From assembly GCA_030340625.1 (NCBI GenBank), contig JAOPHQ010000570.1, forward strand, positions 401,001 through 465,000: DNA of 64,000 nucleotides, read 5' to 3'. The number at the start of each line of letters is the position of its first letter. Positions within the stretch are counted from its first letter, which is position 1. The position numbers and the translations under genes were made by a program. The notes under the pieces were generated by a model. It was not told the DNA's origin. It did not search any database and saw nothing but the letters and a program-made list of their open reading frames with translations. Positions 1-53,195 of this stretch are shown one piece after another. This stretch comes from Merluccius polli (Eukaryota; Chordata; Actinopteri; Gadiformes; Merlucciidae).

Positions 1-149
1 CCTCTAGTGGCAATCTAGTGGAAATTAACCATCATGTATTCAAGGAGACCATGGGGGTCATTTCAATAACCATATGCACACTAAACGCTTGAGGAACAGT
101 TAAGTAGTTTTTCCTCCGAAACGTTAAACGATATAAATGCATGTAGTAC

Positions 150-42277
<42,128 letters not shown>

Positions 42278-42715
42278 GTATAAGCATTCATGTATCCATG
42301 GATATTTACGTTTCTCAAGGCTAATTTTTAGAAATTAAATTCAAATGTCCTTATAGACGGAAGGATGACTTTTTTTTCGGGATATTCCGTTTTTCTTACT
42401 TTCGATTCAGTAAAATCATAGCACAGCATTCACCAAAATGAGTTTTGTTCAAAGAATGACCCGGGTGAACAACTATTTGTGTGCCGATTAGTTTGTTTAC
42501 TTGTTTGTATCGTTCCTAGCAGATGTGACCATGAGGAATGTAAGTCGGACAGAAGGGCTATTCCTATTTATTTTGTCACATTGTCTGTAATTTCAGTTAA
42601 AACGTTGCAAGTTAGGGTTAGTCGGAAAAGCTGTGTGCTTCCGGATTTGGATTTTCTAAATGTGTCCTCTTACCAGAACTTATAGCAAGGCACTCATTAT
42701 CTCCTCTCTCTCTCT

Positions 42716-42763
<48 letters not shown>

Positions 42764-42765
42764 CC

Positions 42766-42862
<97 letters not shown>

Positions 42863-42899
42863 TTATAAACTCATTCACATACTCTCTCCCTCTCTCTCA

Positions 42900-42943
<44 letters not shown>

Positions 42944-42991
42944 CAGACACACCCACACACTAGCACGCATGAGTGCATCCACGTATATGCA

Positions 42992-43031
<40 letters not shown>

Positions 43032-43380
43032 CTGCAACTGTTGTCTTTGTATGCCAATTTCAATGGCCTCTTAAGGGTTTAAAAAACAAAATAACAAGCA
43101 TGCAAGACACACACAAACAAACACACACACACACACACACACACACCCTTCTTCAACGTGATTCAGCAACAGTGTGTGTGTGTGTGTGTGAGTGTGTGTG
43201 TGTGTGTGTGTGTGTCTGGCAACACATTGAATTCCTGTGTGTTGTTGGTGTGTCATTCACTACCAAGTCTAAATATATAATAAGGCTACTTCAAAAGCAC
43301 TTCGATTCATTATCATGCAAACAAAACTTTACAGGGATTCAAGGCCAAAATAGCCCCCCTTATTGTGTTGTGCCCCCATT

Positions 43381-43450
<70 letters not shown>

Positions 43451-43538
43451 ACAGCAACAATGTGTAGCTGTCGGTGGTCGGAAGGTGTGGTTTTGAGTGA
43501 ACACTGTTTACAATAATGAAAGGAAGGGGGGGGGGGGG

Positions 43539-43569
<31 letters not shown>

Positions 43570-43632
43570 CGTGTGTCAGATATCCTACAGCCTGCACTAA
43601 CTTTACCTACTGCTCACACACTCCTCCAGTAA

Positions 43633-43718
<86 letters not shown>

Positions 43719-43766
43719 ATACAGCCTCGCCAAGAACCTTGCCACAATATTTAAAGAGACACACAC

Positions 43767-43804
<38 letters not shown>

Positions 43805-43880
43805 GCGCGCACACACACACATTGAGTTTTCAGGCTACAGGTATACAGACAAGGCTACTGCCTCCATTGACATAAAGCAG
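42278..43880. other. ttc28 upstream region: simple repeats
   Basis: Unique to 42700, then a CT array (42703-42858), CA tracts (42913-43030, 43120-43146), TG (43386-43447) and CA (43635-43713, 43758-43820). The ttc28 promoter should lie at 42280-42700, but I see no TATA box. Confidence 0.6.
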
Positions 43881-43882
43881 TC

Positions 43883-44150
43883 CCCCCGGCTTGGGTCCAG
43901 TCCCTCCTGCTTGACTCTAGTCCCCCTCGCTTGGGTCCAGTCCCCCCCCCCCCCCCCCCGGCTTGGGTCCAGTCCCCCCCCCCCACACACACACTTGGGT
44001 CCAATCCCCCCCCCCCCCCGCTTGCGTCCAGTCCCCCTCCGCTTGGGTCCAGTCCCCCCTCCCGCTTGACTCCAGTCCCCCTCGCTTGGGTCCAGTCCCC
44101 CCCCCCGCTTGGGTCCAGTCCCCTCCGCTTGGGTCCAGTCCCCCCTAAGT
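43883..44150. repeat. C-rich minisatellite upstream of ttc28
   Basis: About 12 units of GCTTGGGTCCAGTCCCCC with variable C runs (4 to 16) and one variant CTTGACTCCAGTCCCC. Confidence 0.9.
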
Positions 44151-44264
44151 TACGGACCTCTACCTTTTTTTTTTATTATGGCGTATGGCTTACCTTCTCC
44201 TTCTTTGCTTTCGCTTTTTCCATTGTGTCTCCAAACCCGAAACTTTTATGACCCAATGGAGACA

Positions 44265-44669
44265 ATAGGGGGGGGGGGGGGGGGGGGGGGGGGGGTCAGC
44301 TATCCGTCCTTACGCCGTCTGCGCCATCAGAGACCAGGGGGGGTTCAGTTCAAGTTTCCCCACCAGACAAAGTCCGTCCGCCAGGGAGAAGTGCGCCATG
44401 TTCCTCCGGTCCGGTCCGTTACGATCCGGTTTCTCTGCTCCCGGTAGCGCAGTCCTTCCCCGGAGGAGGGAGGAGGGAGGAGGAGGAGAGGGAGGAGGGA
44501 GGAGGGAGGGAGGAGGGAGGAGGGAGGGAGGGAGGAGAGGAGGGAGAGTAGGAGGGAGGAGGTGAGGAGGAAGGAGGGGGGGGGGGGGGGTTGCAGCCCT
44601 CGGATGCCTTGCGATTACTTTTTCATGACGGAGTTGAGTTACCTGATCCGCACTTCTTCTAATGTGTGT

Positions 44670-44700
<31 letters not shown>

Positions 44701-44879
44701 GGGGAGGAGGGGGGGAGGTTACCTACAGGCCCTACAGCCTGATCTCTGCCATATGTATGATGAGATTCCTAATGTTGGGAGACCAACTGTGATGCAGGCA
44801 GCTCTCCGTGGGCCTGTTTGCTCTCATCGCTTGGGCTCGGTTCCGACCTGGGCTCGGTTCTGAGATAAGACTGGAGGAG

Positions 44880-44942
<63 letters not shown>

Positions 44943-45126
44943 TGGGCTGCAGGGGGAACCACTCGCAGCCTTTCATGATCGCACGGTTGAGTTCAAGTCA
45001 TTGTTTTATCTCTGAGGAGGGATCTTAACACTTACACACACATTTACACACTTTAAAACAAAACACAAAATCCAATACCCTTGTTGTTATTAGATATTAT
45101 GTAGTTGCATATTGCATATTATTTGT

Positions 45127-45158
<32 letters not shown>

Positions 45159-45190
45159 CATCGTTATTGTTATTGTTATTATTATTGTTG

Positions 45191-45225
<35 letters not shown>

Positions 45226-45230
45226 TATCA
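44265..45230. repeat. intergenic G, GGA, TG and ATT tracts
   Basis: G runs (44270-44296, 44575-44590, 44684-44704), a GGA/GGGA purine tract (44461-44575), TG (44882-44940) and an ATT/GTT tract (45125-45226). Confidence 0.88.
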
Positions 45231-45427
45231 TCATCCAATATAATTAATACAACCTAATTTTTCCTTCTGTCTGCAAATGATATTGTTATTTTACAGCAAG
45301 GCCCACAGAACGGCATTCCTATGCAGACTTATTTCTAGACATGACTTTATCATATTCATGATTCCCATGAAACTTAAAAAAAATACACTTTGTTCAGCTT
45401 TGTTGTTATGTAATCAACACTGCTTAT

Positions 45428-45433
45428 TTTATT
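45428..45433 (-). terminator. candidate poly(A) signal of pla2g3
   Basis: AATAAA on the minus strand, about 365 bases past the pla2g3 stop; the nearest match I found downstream. No direct support for cleavage here. Confidence 0.35.
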
Positions 45434-45502
45434 AAGCCTGTATTTCACAAAACACATAAAACACAACTGAAGATCCCTGCATATCCAAGTTCAGCATTTA
45501 AA

Positions 45503-45578
45503 ACATTACATTACATTGTATTTCAAAGGACAGTGAACATACATTACATTACATTGTATTTCAAAGGACAGTGAACAT
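45503..45578. repeat. 38-bp tandem duplication
   Basis: ACATTACATTACATTGTATT followed by TCAAAGGACAGTGAACAT occurs twice head to tail, 45503-45540 and 45541-45578, downstream of pla2g3. Confidence 0.9.
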
Positions 45579-45797
45579 TAAGTTGTCAATAAATAAAAAA
45601 AGAGCAGACTAATTGACCATCAATGACACGTGGACAACCGACACAAGTGCTTAAGGTGCAATAGAAACAAAGGAGCATGACTTAATACACAAAACGCATA
45701 TACAAAAATACATATATTTTACATTTGTACAAATACTCAGGCTGCGTGTGAGCGACAGTAGCAGTGTCTCTATCGAGGTGAGTCCATCACTGTGTCA

Positions 45798-45996
45798 TCA
45801 CATGGCCTTGGTGCGGGTTATCCGTTCACACAGCCTCCTGAGTCTGACCACTCTGTCCTTTCGTTTAACCCCGAGGGAGCTGGACGCCCTGACCTGCAGC
45901 CTCGTGGCCAGCAGGCGGCGCCACTCCTCCATGTTCCCACCGGCTAGAGTCCTCACCAGGGTTGGCAGCGGCGGACGCTGTACAATGGCTTTACAT
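45798..45996 (-). CDS. pla2g3: pla2g3 exon 7 (stop)
   Basis: Encodes CKAIVQRPPLPTLVRTLAGG, a basic segment (VKRKDRVVRLRRLCERI) and TKAM then TGA at 45798-45800. Acceptor CCTTCACTAG; 66 codons including stop. Confidence 0.92.
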
Positions 45997-46136
45997 CTAG
46001 TGAAGGGAAAGAAAACATGCTAGAGTCAATTCAAGTCCACTTTATATTTAGTGTACGTCCTTCTGGCCTAAACTTAAAGCTATGTTGTGCACTGTAGTGT
46101 GTGTGTGTGTGTATGTGTGTGTGTTTGTGCATGCGT

Positions 46137-46178
<42 letters not shown>

Positions 46179-46903
46179 ACATCTTGCTAGCCCCACAGTC
46201 CGGTACCAAGAAGCAGGATTGGGAAACTTTTTCCAGGAGAAATGTGTCCACGTTACTCAGCCACCTCTGATTGGCCAAGCTCTGAAACAATCTGCGTGAC
46301 ATCACAGACAGATTAGACACGCTGAACAGTTAACACATGTACGAGTTAAAGTTAAAACGGTAAAGTAATACGTTTGGAATGAGTCATAGACGGACACAGC
46401 TATGATGGAGGCCCGATAGTGTGGTGCCTGAAGGGGCGAACGGAACTGGGTTTGATCCCCCCCATGTCCCCAGTCTAACCTGTAGGCATCCTTGAGCAAG
46501 ACGCCTTAACCTACTGATTAATCGCATGTATCTGAATTCACTAAATACAGTAAATTGCACTAAAAACAGTAAATTGCTCTGGATTCAAGTAAAATGGCTA
46601 AATAGTAAATCGCCACCGTACTACAGACAGAAGAAAAAGAGGATTCTGGATTTCACGTGGAGTAGTGGAGAGAAGTGCACGTGCACAGGGGTGCCAGGTT
46701 TCCTGGGAAATACCAAGTTTGGCAACTTTGGCAATACCGCGAATCAAACTGCAAACAGTCGCTAAGCAAATATATGCCTGTCTCCATGGAAGCACACAGG
46801 CACGCTTTTATGGAGGTTTCCTAAAGTCTTATCTCGAGTTAAATGGTAGTTTTTAATACTTTTTGCTGACTTGACCACATTCAAACACCACACGTGTTTA
46901 GAG

Positions 46904-46948
<45 letters not shown>

Positions 46949-49587
46949 CAGCAAGATATTGCTGCACTGAATAGGTCCGTCTGATCTCAATATCAGATGG
47001 TGAAATGTAAATGACAAAACGTTATTATTGTTATTATTATATTAATCCATCATTTATGACACACAGCTGAGGTATACCTGTTTGTGCAGCTGCAGTGGTA
47101 CATGGTCCTGGTGTCTGGGTTCACAAGCCCGTATCTCCTCTGCTGGGGACGGATCCTGGCTCTACACTGGTCCAGCTCGCTGTACACCTCACACAAAAGC
47201 TGCTGGCCTAGAAGAAGAAGAAGAAGAAGAAGAAGACGAAGACGTGTGAGCATTCAGTAAGACCCATTAGGCTAGGACTTTTTTATTTTCAGTTCAGCTC
47301 AGCAACTGATTGAAATCAGTTATTCTGAGGCATCAAGTCGTCTATGTTCAATTAAGTTCAAGTGTTCATGTTTATTGCCTTACTTATATTAGCGGTCCAC
47401 CCGTTCGACAAGCTTGGTTTGTCTGAGTCAGCCGCGAAGAGGTTGGGCCGGTCCAGACTGCTGTTGTTGCTAGAGGCTGTCAGAGACGCGCTGCTCTCCG
47501 ACGTCGGGGCGGAGACACCGATGCCGACGGCGCGGCTCGTATCGGCGACGAAGGCCAAAGTGGTGGGCGGCGTGATGCTCAGGAGTGCGGTCGCTTCGGT
47601 GGCGTTCTCTTCGGACGTGAAGGCGTCGAGCTCGTAGTCGGTTGGAGGCTGGACAATCGCCTGGAGCACCGTCTCGGTCGTTTTACACCTGTAGAGGTGG
47701 AGCTTTTAGCAAGACACCAACTATAGGGCGTATCTGGGGGGGGGGGGGGGGGCCAGGCGCCCTCCAAAATGTGGATTGGCCACCCTGAGGGGCAACCCCA
47801 GGTTTCAATCTGGCCGTGGATAGGATTTGAACTCATCAATCAAAACCTACTAAATGTGTCTGGAGGACACGCCCCCGATGTAATAATTGGTTCTCAACGA
47901 TAAAACATCGCAATTCAACAATATGCGTTAATATTGGAGATAGGAAGACGACAAAAGTCCACTTACATGCCGAACCAGTTCCTCTCCATACACACTACTT
48001 CGTAGGCGAGCTCGAAGCAGTTCATCTTCAGCAGGTTGAAGAAGGTGTACCGGACCACTTCAGAGATGCTGTCATTGGCCTTCCTAAGGCAACTGTGGAA
48101 CCTTTAGGTGGAGAAGAGACCATTTTAGTTTGGTAACGTTTATCCTCTCATCACTGTTTACGGTGCATACAGACTATAATGCAAGATCAAAAAACAGCAC
48201 AGATAAAGTATAAAGTATGAATAGAAATACACATGCCGTGGTACAAGCCAACAATGTAAAATACATAATTGCTGATCGAGTGAATAACAAGCAATCCGTG
48301 AAAAACAGCCACGGACATGTTGATGACCAGCCTATTCGTGTCATGTGACTAGGTTGCATTATTGTTGGCTGTGGTGTGTGTACATCAGTCTGAATGCAAA
48401 TGTAAATGTGTTTTGCCACAAAAAAGAACAAAATGAAAAATATACAAGTGCTAGTATAGGCAAACACACATCCACACACAAAAACGAAGGCTATATATAA
48501 GTGTAGGCCTACTCATATAGTATAAGTGTACTGCAATTACATGTATGGTTTGATGCTGTGTGTTGATGTTTAGTGGTTCAAAAGAACAACATATCTTATA
48601 TTGTCTATCATTTATTATCTAAGTTATTATTTTTACTGTGTTATTTGTATTATTTTTTTGTAAAATAAATAGGTGTTTAGTGTATTTTTCTTTTCTTTTC
48701 TTTTCTTACAGTCAGTATAGTCCTAGTTAAAATCCTCACCTGTTATCACAGTCGCAGTGAGACATGGTGAACATATTCCTGTTGAAGACCCCGAACTTGG
48801 ACTGGAAGGACAGGATGGTGTTCTGGCACTGGTCGTGTTCACGACAGCAGCTGTCGGTCCTGGTGAAGACCCCTAAGAGACCCGTAAGGAGACAGGTGTT
48901 TTGTGGTGTTTTGTGGTGTTGGTTTGCGTGGTTTTACTTTTTTTTTTTTTAAAGTGTTGGAAAGCTAAGAAAAGGCACATTTTGAAACCTAAAAAACTCA
49001 CCCAAATCCTCGTAGGACAGCGCCTTGTTCCCCGAGCCGCACCACAGCGTCCCGGGGACGATGAAGCCGCGCTTCACGCGCAGGTGGCTCGTCGCCGGCG
49101 CGCGGAGCTGCGTCCACCTGTCGGCGCTGCGCGCGCCTTCGACGCTTCGCGCCTTTCTGCTCCCCCACGCCGCGGCGCGCGCTCCCTCGGCTCCCGCCGG
49201 TGCGTGCATGGCGTCGCACAGGTGATGTAGCAGACTAGTGTCAAAAACAGGCGCGCCGCGGGTTTCTTCAAAACCGGCGGCTTTGTCCAGGCACCGGGAG
49301 AGGTAGCTGTCCAGGACGGCGGCGTCGTCCACCCAGGAGCACCGGAGCAGCGCTCCGTCCGCCGCCAGCACGGCGTGGTAGAGGCGCGCCGCGGGGGGGG
49401 AGACCTGGCCGGACTGGCCGCCGGTCCGCAGGAAGCTGTGGTGGGTCTCCCCGCTGGCCGTGAGCTGAGTCCAGCCGCAGGAGGTCTGCGCGTCTGCCGC
49501 GACGCCGGAGCCCATCAGTACAAATGTGCACACAATAACGACGACTCGGGAAATATGAAAATGGTGCATTTTCATATTTATTTTCAT
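45798..49587 (-). CDS. pla2g3: pla2g3, group III secreted phospholipase A2 (complete, 7 exons)
   Basis: Seven exons splice in phase to 532 codons plus TGA; human PLA2G3 has 509 residues. The enzyme hydrolyses the sn-2 ester of phospholipids with calcium, outside the cell. Visible features are: a hydrophobic signal segment after MHHFHISR (VVVIVCTFVLMGSGVAADA); a pro-region; a dibasic RVKR site at residues 170-173 (likely convertase cleavage); the domain start GFIVPGTLWCGSG with the calcium-loop WCGxG; and the catalytic CCREHDQC (His about 208, Asp about 209) followed by SHCDCD. The C-terminal extension is Ser/Thr-rich and then has a Cys-containing region, as in vertebrate group III enzymes, which are homologous to the bee-type domain. 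It lies 3.5 kb from each neighbour, all on the same strand. Confidence 0.96.
46181..46291 (-). CDS. pla2g3: pla2g3 exon 6
   Basis: Encodes LFQSLANQRWLSNVDTFLLE and SCFLVPDCGASK. Acceptor GTCACGCAG, donor GTAAGT followed at once by a CA repeat in the sense direction. Confidence 0.9.
46385..46612 (+). repeat. tRNA-derived SINE in pla2g3 intron 5
   Basis: GATAGTGTGGTGCCTGAAGG, AACTGGGTTTGATCCCCCCC (B-box region), TAGGCATCCTTGAGCAAGAC and CGCATGTATCTGAATTCACT. Antisense to pla2g3. Confidence 0.6.
46908..46943. repeat. (TA)n microsatellite
   Basis: TA tract in pla2g3 intron 5. Confidence 0.93.
47078..47207 (-). CDS. pla2g3: pla2g3 exon 5
   Basis: Encodes QQLLCEVYSELDQCRARIRP then TMYHCSCTN. The acceptor tract is a TTC repeat (complement of the GAA tract 47213-47240). 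Donor GTATAC. Confidence 0.92.
47384..47688 (-). CDS. pla2g3: pla2g3 exon 4 (Ser/Thr-rich linker)
   Basis: Encodes CKTTETVLQAIVQPPTDYEL and then a Ser/Thr/Ala-rich, probably disordered stretch ending GWTANI. Acceptor CCTCTACAG, donor GTAAGG, ends phase 1. Confidence 0.92.
47967..48101 (-). CDS. pla2g3: pla2g3 exon 3
   Basis: Encodes FHSCLRKANDSISEVVRYTF, then FNLLKMNCFELAYEVVCMER and NWFG. Acceptor CACCTAAAG, donor GTAAGT, ends phase 2. Confidence 0.95.
48102..48735. other. pla2g3 intron 2: no other feature
   Basis: About 640 bases of unique AT-rich sequence between pla2g3 exons 2 and 3; a TTTTC repeat at 48687-48706. Nothing coding. Confidence 0.55.
48740..48872 (-). CDS. pla2g3: pla2g3 exon 2 (active site)
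   Basis: Encodes VFTRTDSCCREHDQCQNTIL then NRNMFTMSHCDCDN. Contains the catalytic His-Asp pair. Acceptor GTCTCTTAG, donor GTGAGG, phases match exons 1 and 3. Confidence 0.96.
49002..49587 (-). CDS. pla2g3: pla2g3 exon 1
   Basis: ATG at 49587 (MKINMKMHHFHIS); a second in-frame ATG at 49569 (MHHFHIS) may be the functional start, since it places the signal segment nearer the N-terminus. Ends ALSYEDL plus one base, donor GTGAGT. Strongly GC-rich. Confidence 0.93.
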
Positions 49588-49589
49588 AT

Positions 49590-50227
49590 TTGTAAAAAAA
49601 AATGTTTTGCAAAAAAACTAAACAAAACCGCAAAAAAACAACAAAATAAAATAATAAATAAATAAATAAATCACCCAGATGGTGGCTTTCCGATTGCCAT
49701 GTTAGTTGTATATATATCTATTTCTTATCTGTGTTAGGTTGGACACGGGGGTTCCCGGGGCGGGAAAATAATCTGCTGCACGCGGCGCAGACGTCGTATG
49801 ATCTCGAGCTCCACCCAAACACTAGTAGACACGTGTTGGCCCACTAGTGACATCACTAGTGTTATCACCAGTGTCATCACTAGGGATAACTCTGGTGATA
49901 ACACAGGTGATGACACTGGTGATGAGTGATAAAGTGAACAACATCTCTTCCCCCTCACGTTTTGTGTGTTGTGTTGTTTGGCCGACTTTCTGAGCTCCTT
50001 CTCCAGGCTATAGTTCATTAAAGGAGCCATATGGATCAGTGGTGTTAATTGATAAGCACGCGCACGCGCGTACACATCGGCTAATAGCTGATCACAATGA
50101 CCGGAAGAGAGTGTGAAATAAATGTCAAAACTGTCCAAAAGTTATTTAAGACAGTTTAATCAATATCATTTTCCAATAGCATTTGGTCATCTATTTTATT
50201 TGAATTCCATGAATTAATAGAACAGCT

Positions 50228-50290
<63 letters not shown>

Positions 50291-50500
50291 CCAGACTTTA
50301 CATCCATCTCCAAAAAATCAGTTCTCTATTTTTGCAATTAAAAAAATAACTGTAAAAATAATAACAATACTATAGTCGTATATACTGCCTTTTGATAGTA
50401 AATGTATTCCAATGCTGTTATATTTATTTAATTTTAATTTTAAAGTGCTATGTTTTTCAAATATAACATTTGGAAATGCATTTCCCTGATGTGTTACTCC
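49590..50500. other. pla2g3 upstream region
   Basis: T-rich (minus strand) leader next to the ATG, a short inverted GTGATAACAC/ATCACC cluster (49855-49925), and an AAT tract (50229-50286). No TATA box confidently placed. Confidence 0.5.
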
Positions 50501-50502
50501 TA

Positions 50503-50910
50503 CTACACATAGACCTACTCATTCATCTAATAGTATTGCAGGAATTTAAATGAACAGGATGTAAACATGACGTCAGCTTTAAATTGATATTTGACTTGAT
50601 TATTGAAAGCAAATCAACTTTGACCTACTGGCAAAGGAAGAGAGAATGAGGAGGAGTTTTTGGACCTAGACCTAAATAACAAAAATAAATTAGCCTACAA
50701 TAGTCATGTACTAGCTCTATACATAACTGACAGTATGCAACTACACATAGGCCTTTATTCATAATAATAGTATTGCAGGAATTTAAATGAACAGGATGTA
50801 AACATAACATCACCTTTAAATTGATATATGGCCTGATTATTAAAAGGCAATGAACTTTAACCGACTTGGAAAGGAAGAGTGCGGACGAGGAATAGTTTTA
50901 TTGACCTATA
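50503..50910. repeat. direct duplication of about 170 bp upstream of pla2g3
   Basis: Two diverged copies, 50503-50674 and 50741-50910. Both share CTACACATAG, AGTATTGCAGGAATTTAAAT, GAACAGGATGTAAACAT, then CTTTAAATTGATAT and GGAAAGGAAGAG-like ends. About 85 percent alike by eye. Confidence 0.85.
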
Positions 50911-51207
50911 CAAAGTTCACCCTGCTGTCAGTTACGTGTCTTCGGCTGCCTATTGGTCCAATCCTCACCTGATTGAAACAAAGTCCCAGGCCAGCCCCCT
51001 CCTCCTTTATAGTTTTACTATATCTAATGGTTGTTTTGTCTGCTTAGTTTATGGTGGTTTGCAGTGTACATGCGCTGTCCGAAAAGAAAACACACATGCA
51101 CAGTTTCAGTTAATACTCAGATTTATACTTTTATGTGCTTTTGAGGGGCACAGTTTGAAAAAGTAAGATAAATATATGTAATATACAAATATGCTATTGA
51201 TTATTAT

Positions 51208-51245
51208 TATTATTAGTAGTAGTAGTATTAGTAGTAGTGGTAGTG

Positions 51246-51285
<40 letters not shown>

Positions 51286-51299
51286 TGGTAGTGGTAGTG

Positions 51300-51339
<40 letters not shown>

Positions 51340-51848
51340 TGGTAGTGGTAGTAGTAGTAGTGGTAGTGGTAGTGGTAGTGGTAGTGGTAGTAGTAGTAGT
51401 GGTAGTGGTAGTGGTGGTAACACTTTACAATAAGGTACGCAAAACATGGGTAGTTACTGAGGAACGAATGAGTAACGAATGATGAATGACCAGGGCCCTA
51501 ACTGGGGCCCTAACAGGGCCCTAACAGGGCCCTAAGTGACAGTTACTCAGTAACTACTGAGGAATTACTGGTAAACAGACTAGGGGACTACTGTATTCGT
51601 TACTGAGTAACGAATGATGAACAACCAGGGCCCTAACTGGGGCCCTAAGTGACAGTTACAGTGACAGTTAATTCCTCAGTAGTTACTGAGTAACTGTCAC
51701 TTAGGCTTGTTAGGGCCTTGTTAGGGCCCCAGTTAGGGCCCTGGTCGTTCATCATTCGTTACTCATTCGTTCCTCAGTAACTACCCACGTTTTGCGTACC
51801 TTATTGTAAAGTGTTACCGTAGTGGTAGTAGTAGTAGTAGTGGTAGTG

Positions 51849-51885
<37 letters not shown>

Positions 51886-51887
51886 TG

Positions 51888-51918
<31 letters not shown>

Positions 51919-51952
51919 TAGTAGTAGTGGTAGTGGTAGTAGTAGTAGTAGT
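51208..51952. repeat. (GTA/GTG)n array split by the foldback MITE
   Basis: GTA and GTG trinucleotides at 51208-51415 and 51819-51952, interrupted by the 403-bp element. Confidence 0.93.
51416..51818. mobile_element. foldback MITE with arms of about 160 bp
   Basis: Left end GGTAACACTTTACAATAAGG and right end exact inverse (CCTTATTGTAAAGTGTTACC). The arms stay near-identical for about 160 bases, including GGGCCCTAACTGGGGCCC. The flanking 8-mers GTAGTGGT (51408-51415 and 51819-51826) match, consistent with an 8-bp hAT-type duplication, but they are part of a GTA/GTG repeat, so the match is weak evidence. No coding capacity. Confidence 0.8.
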
Positions 51953-52004
51953 GTGAAATCTAAAAGATGTCAGAGCACAGACAATTTAGTGATTGCACAA
52001 TGTT

Positions 52005-52010
52005 TTTATT
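52005..52010 (-). terminator. candidate poly(A) signal of rph3a
   Basis: AATAAA on the minus strand, about 1.05 kb past the stop, followed by a GT-rich stretch (GTCTGTGCTCTG) suited to 3' end formation. The implied 3' UTR (52011-53061) is otherwise unique sequence with one GA repeat. Confidence 0.45.
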
Positions 52011-52349
52011 TACCAACAAGAATGTATGCTACATTATTGGTGTGCCTAAACACATACAATCAAACAATACATATCTATATCCATACCAAGAGTGAAAAAT
52101 GAATGATGAAAGACGATTTTGAAATGTCACTACAGATCGCAAGTCTTTGATCATATGCAGCCATAGACCGTTTCCATAAACTCCCTATCAACGTTTTTTT
52201 AAATATGTTCACAAGATGCAGTAGGATGCATTCATCAAATATTTCAGGCATCTTTTTTAGGAGGTGAGGGAATGGAGAGATAGAGAGAGAATGACATAAT
52301 ACAGAGAGAAACAGACAAAGATGATTGAATACAGAAAGAGCAAGGGCAA

Positions 52350-52384
52350 CCGAGACAGAGACAGAGACAGAGACAGAGAGAGAC

Positions 52385-52428
<44 letters not shown>
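52350..52428. repeat. (CAGAGA)n and (GA)n in the presumed rph3a 3' UTR
   Basis: CAGAGA repeat passing into a pure GA tract. Confidence 0.92.
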
Positions 52429-53061
52429 TCATGCAGTTAGTTGCAGAAGCGTTTAGCAGGAGCTACTAGTTAGGCTAGTCAATTCATTCGAATGCCTTTT
52501 AATCTTTTAACACTAACTAGACCCAACCTATTTTTGGTCGCTAACAAGCTACAGTATTTCCAGAATGAATATAACGGACCAGATATGCTATCTTAATACA
52601 GACTACTTAGTCGAACAAATATGGACTCAAACGAGGTGTGACATAGCATAGCACGTTATAGGACATTATATTACATTATTGCACAGTACATGATCTTCTC
52701 ATTTCACAGTAAGAGCGCAAGAGATCACCTTCGGAGGTAGACACGAGGTAAGAGACACGCTTCACAACATACCCTCCGACAGTCAAGGACACAAAAGCGA
52801 ATTATCGTTCTCGACACGTTAGGTTAAAACAAATCGTACGGCGGAACTGAAAACCGCGGTAATATTAATGAGCAACGGGGTCAGCATCCATTCTAGACAT
52901 GCATGCACACATCCTGCCTCAGAACGCCACAGGTAAGGTAAGGAGGACACAAACCCGGGGGCCAGCTTCACAATAAAAGCTCACGCAGGGCAGAGAAGAG
53001 AACGGACACCTGTCACTGTAACTGAGATGAGATATAGGACAGATAGAGGAGGAGGAGCGTC

Positions 53062-53195
53062 TCAGTCCTCGAACTGAGCGGGGTTGTCGTTGAGGAGAAC
53101 GTGCCAGCGCTCGATCTTCTTGTCTTTGTTCTTGAGACATTCGTACCAGTGCTTCAGACACTCCCCCTTCGCCTGGATGCCCAGCTGGCAGCCGC
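53062..53195 (-). CDS. rph3a: rph3a exon o (C-terminus, stop)
   Basis: Encodes GCQLGIQAKGECLKHWYECL, KNKDKKIERWHVLLNDNPAQ and FED then TGA at 53062-53064. Acceptor ACCTCCAG. Confidence 0.96.

Noticed and set aside
42618..43082. Arg-Glu or Ser-Leu repeat frames.
   Set aside because: Products of CT/GA microsatellites, as at 56658-56894 and 23103-23576.
45748..46023. Plus-strand frame of 91 codons.
   Set aside because: Antisense shadow of pla2g3 exon 7. The frames at 47362-47637 and 49025-49225 shadow exons 4 and 1 in the same way, and 10468-10992 shadows ttc28 exon 13.
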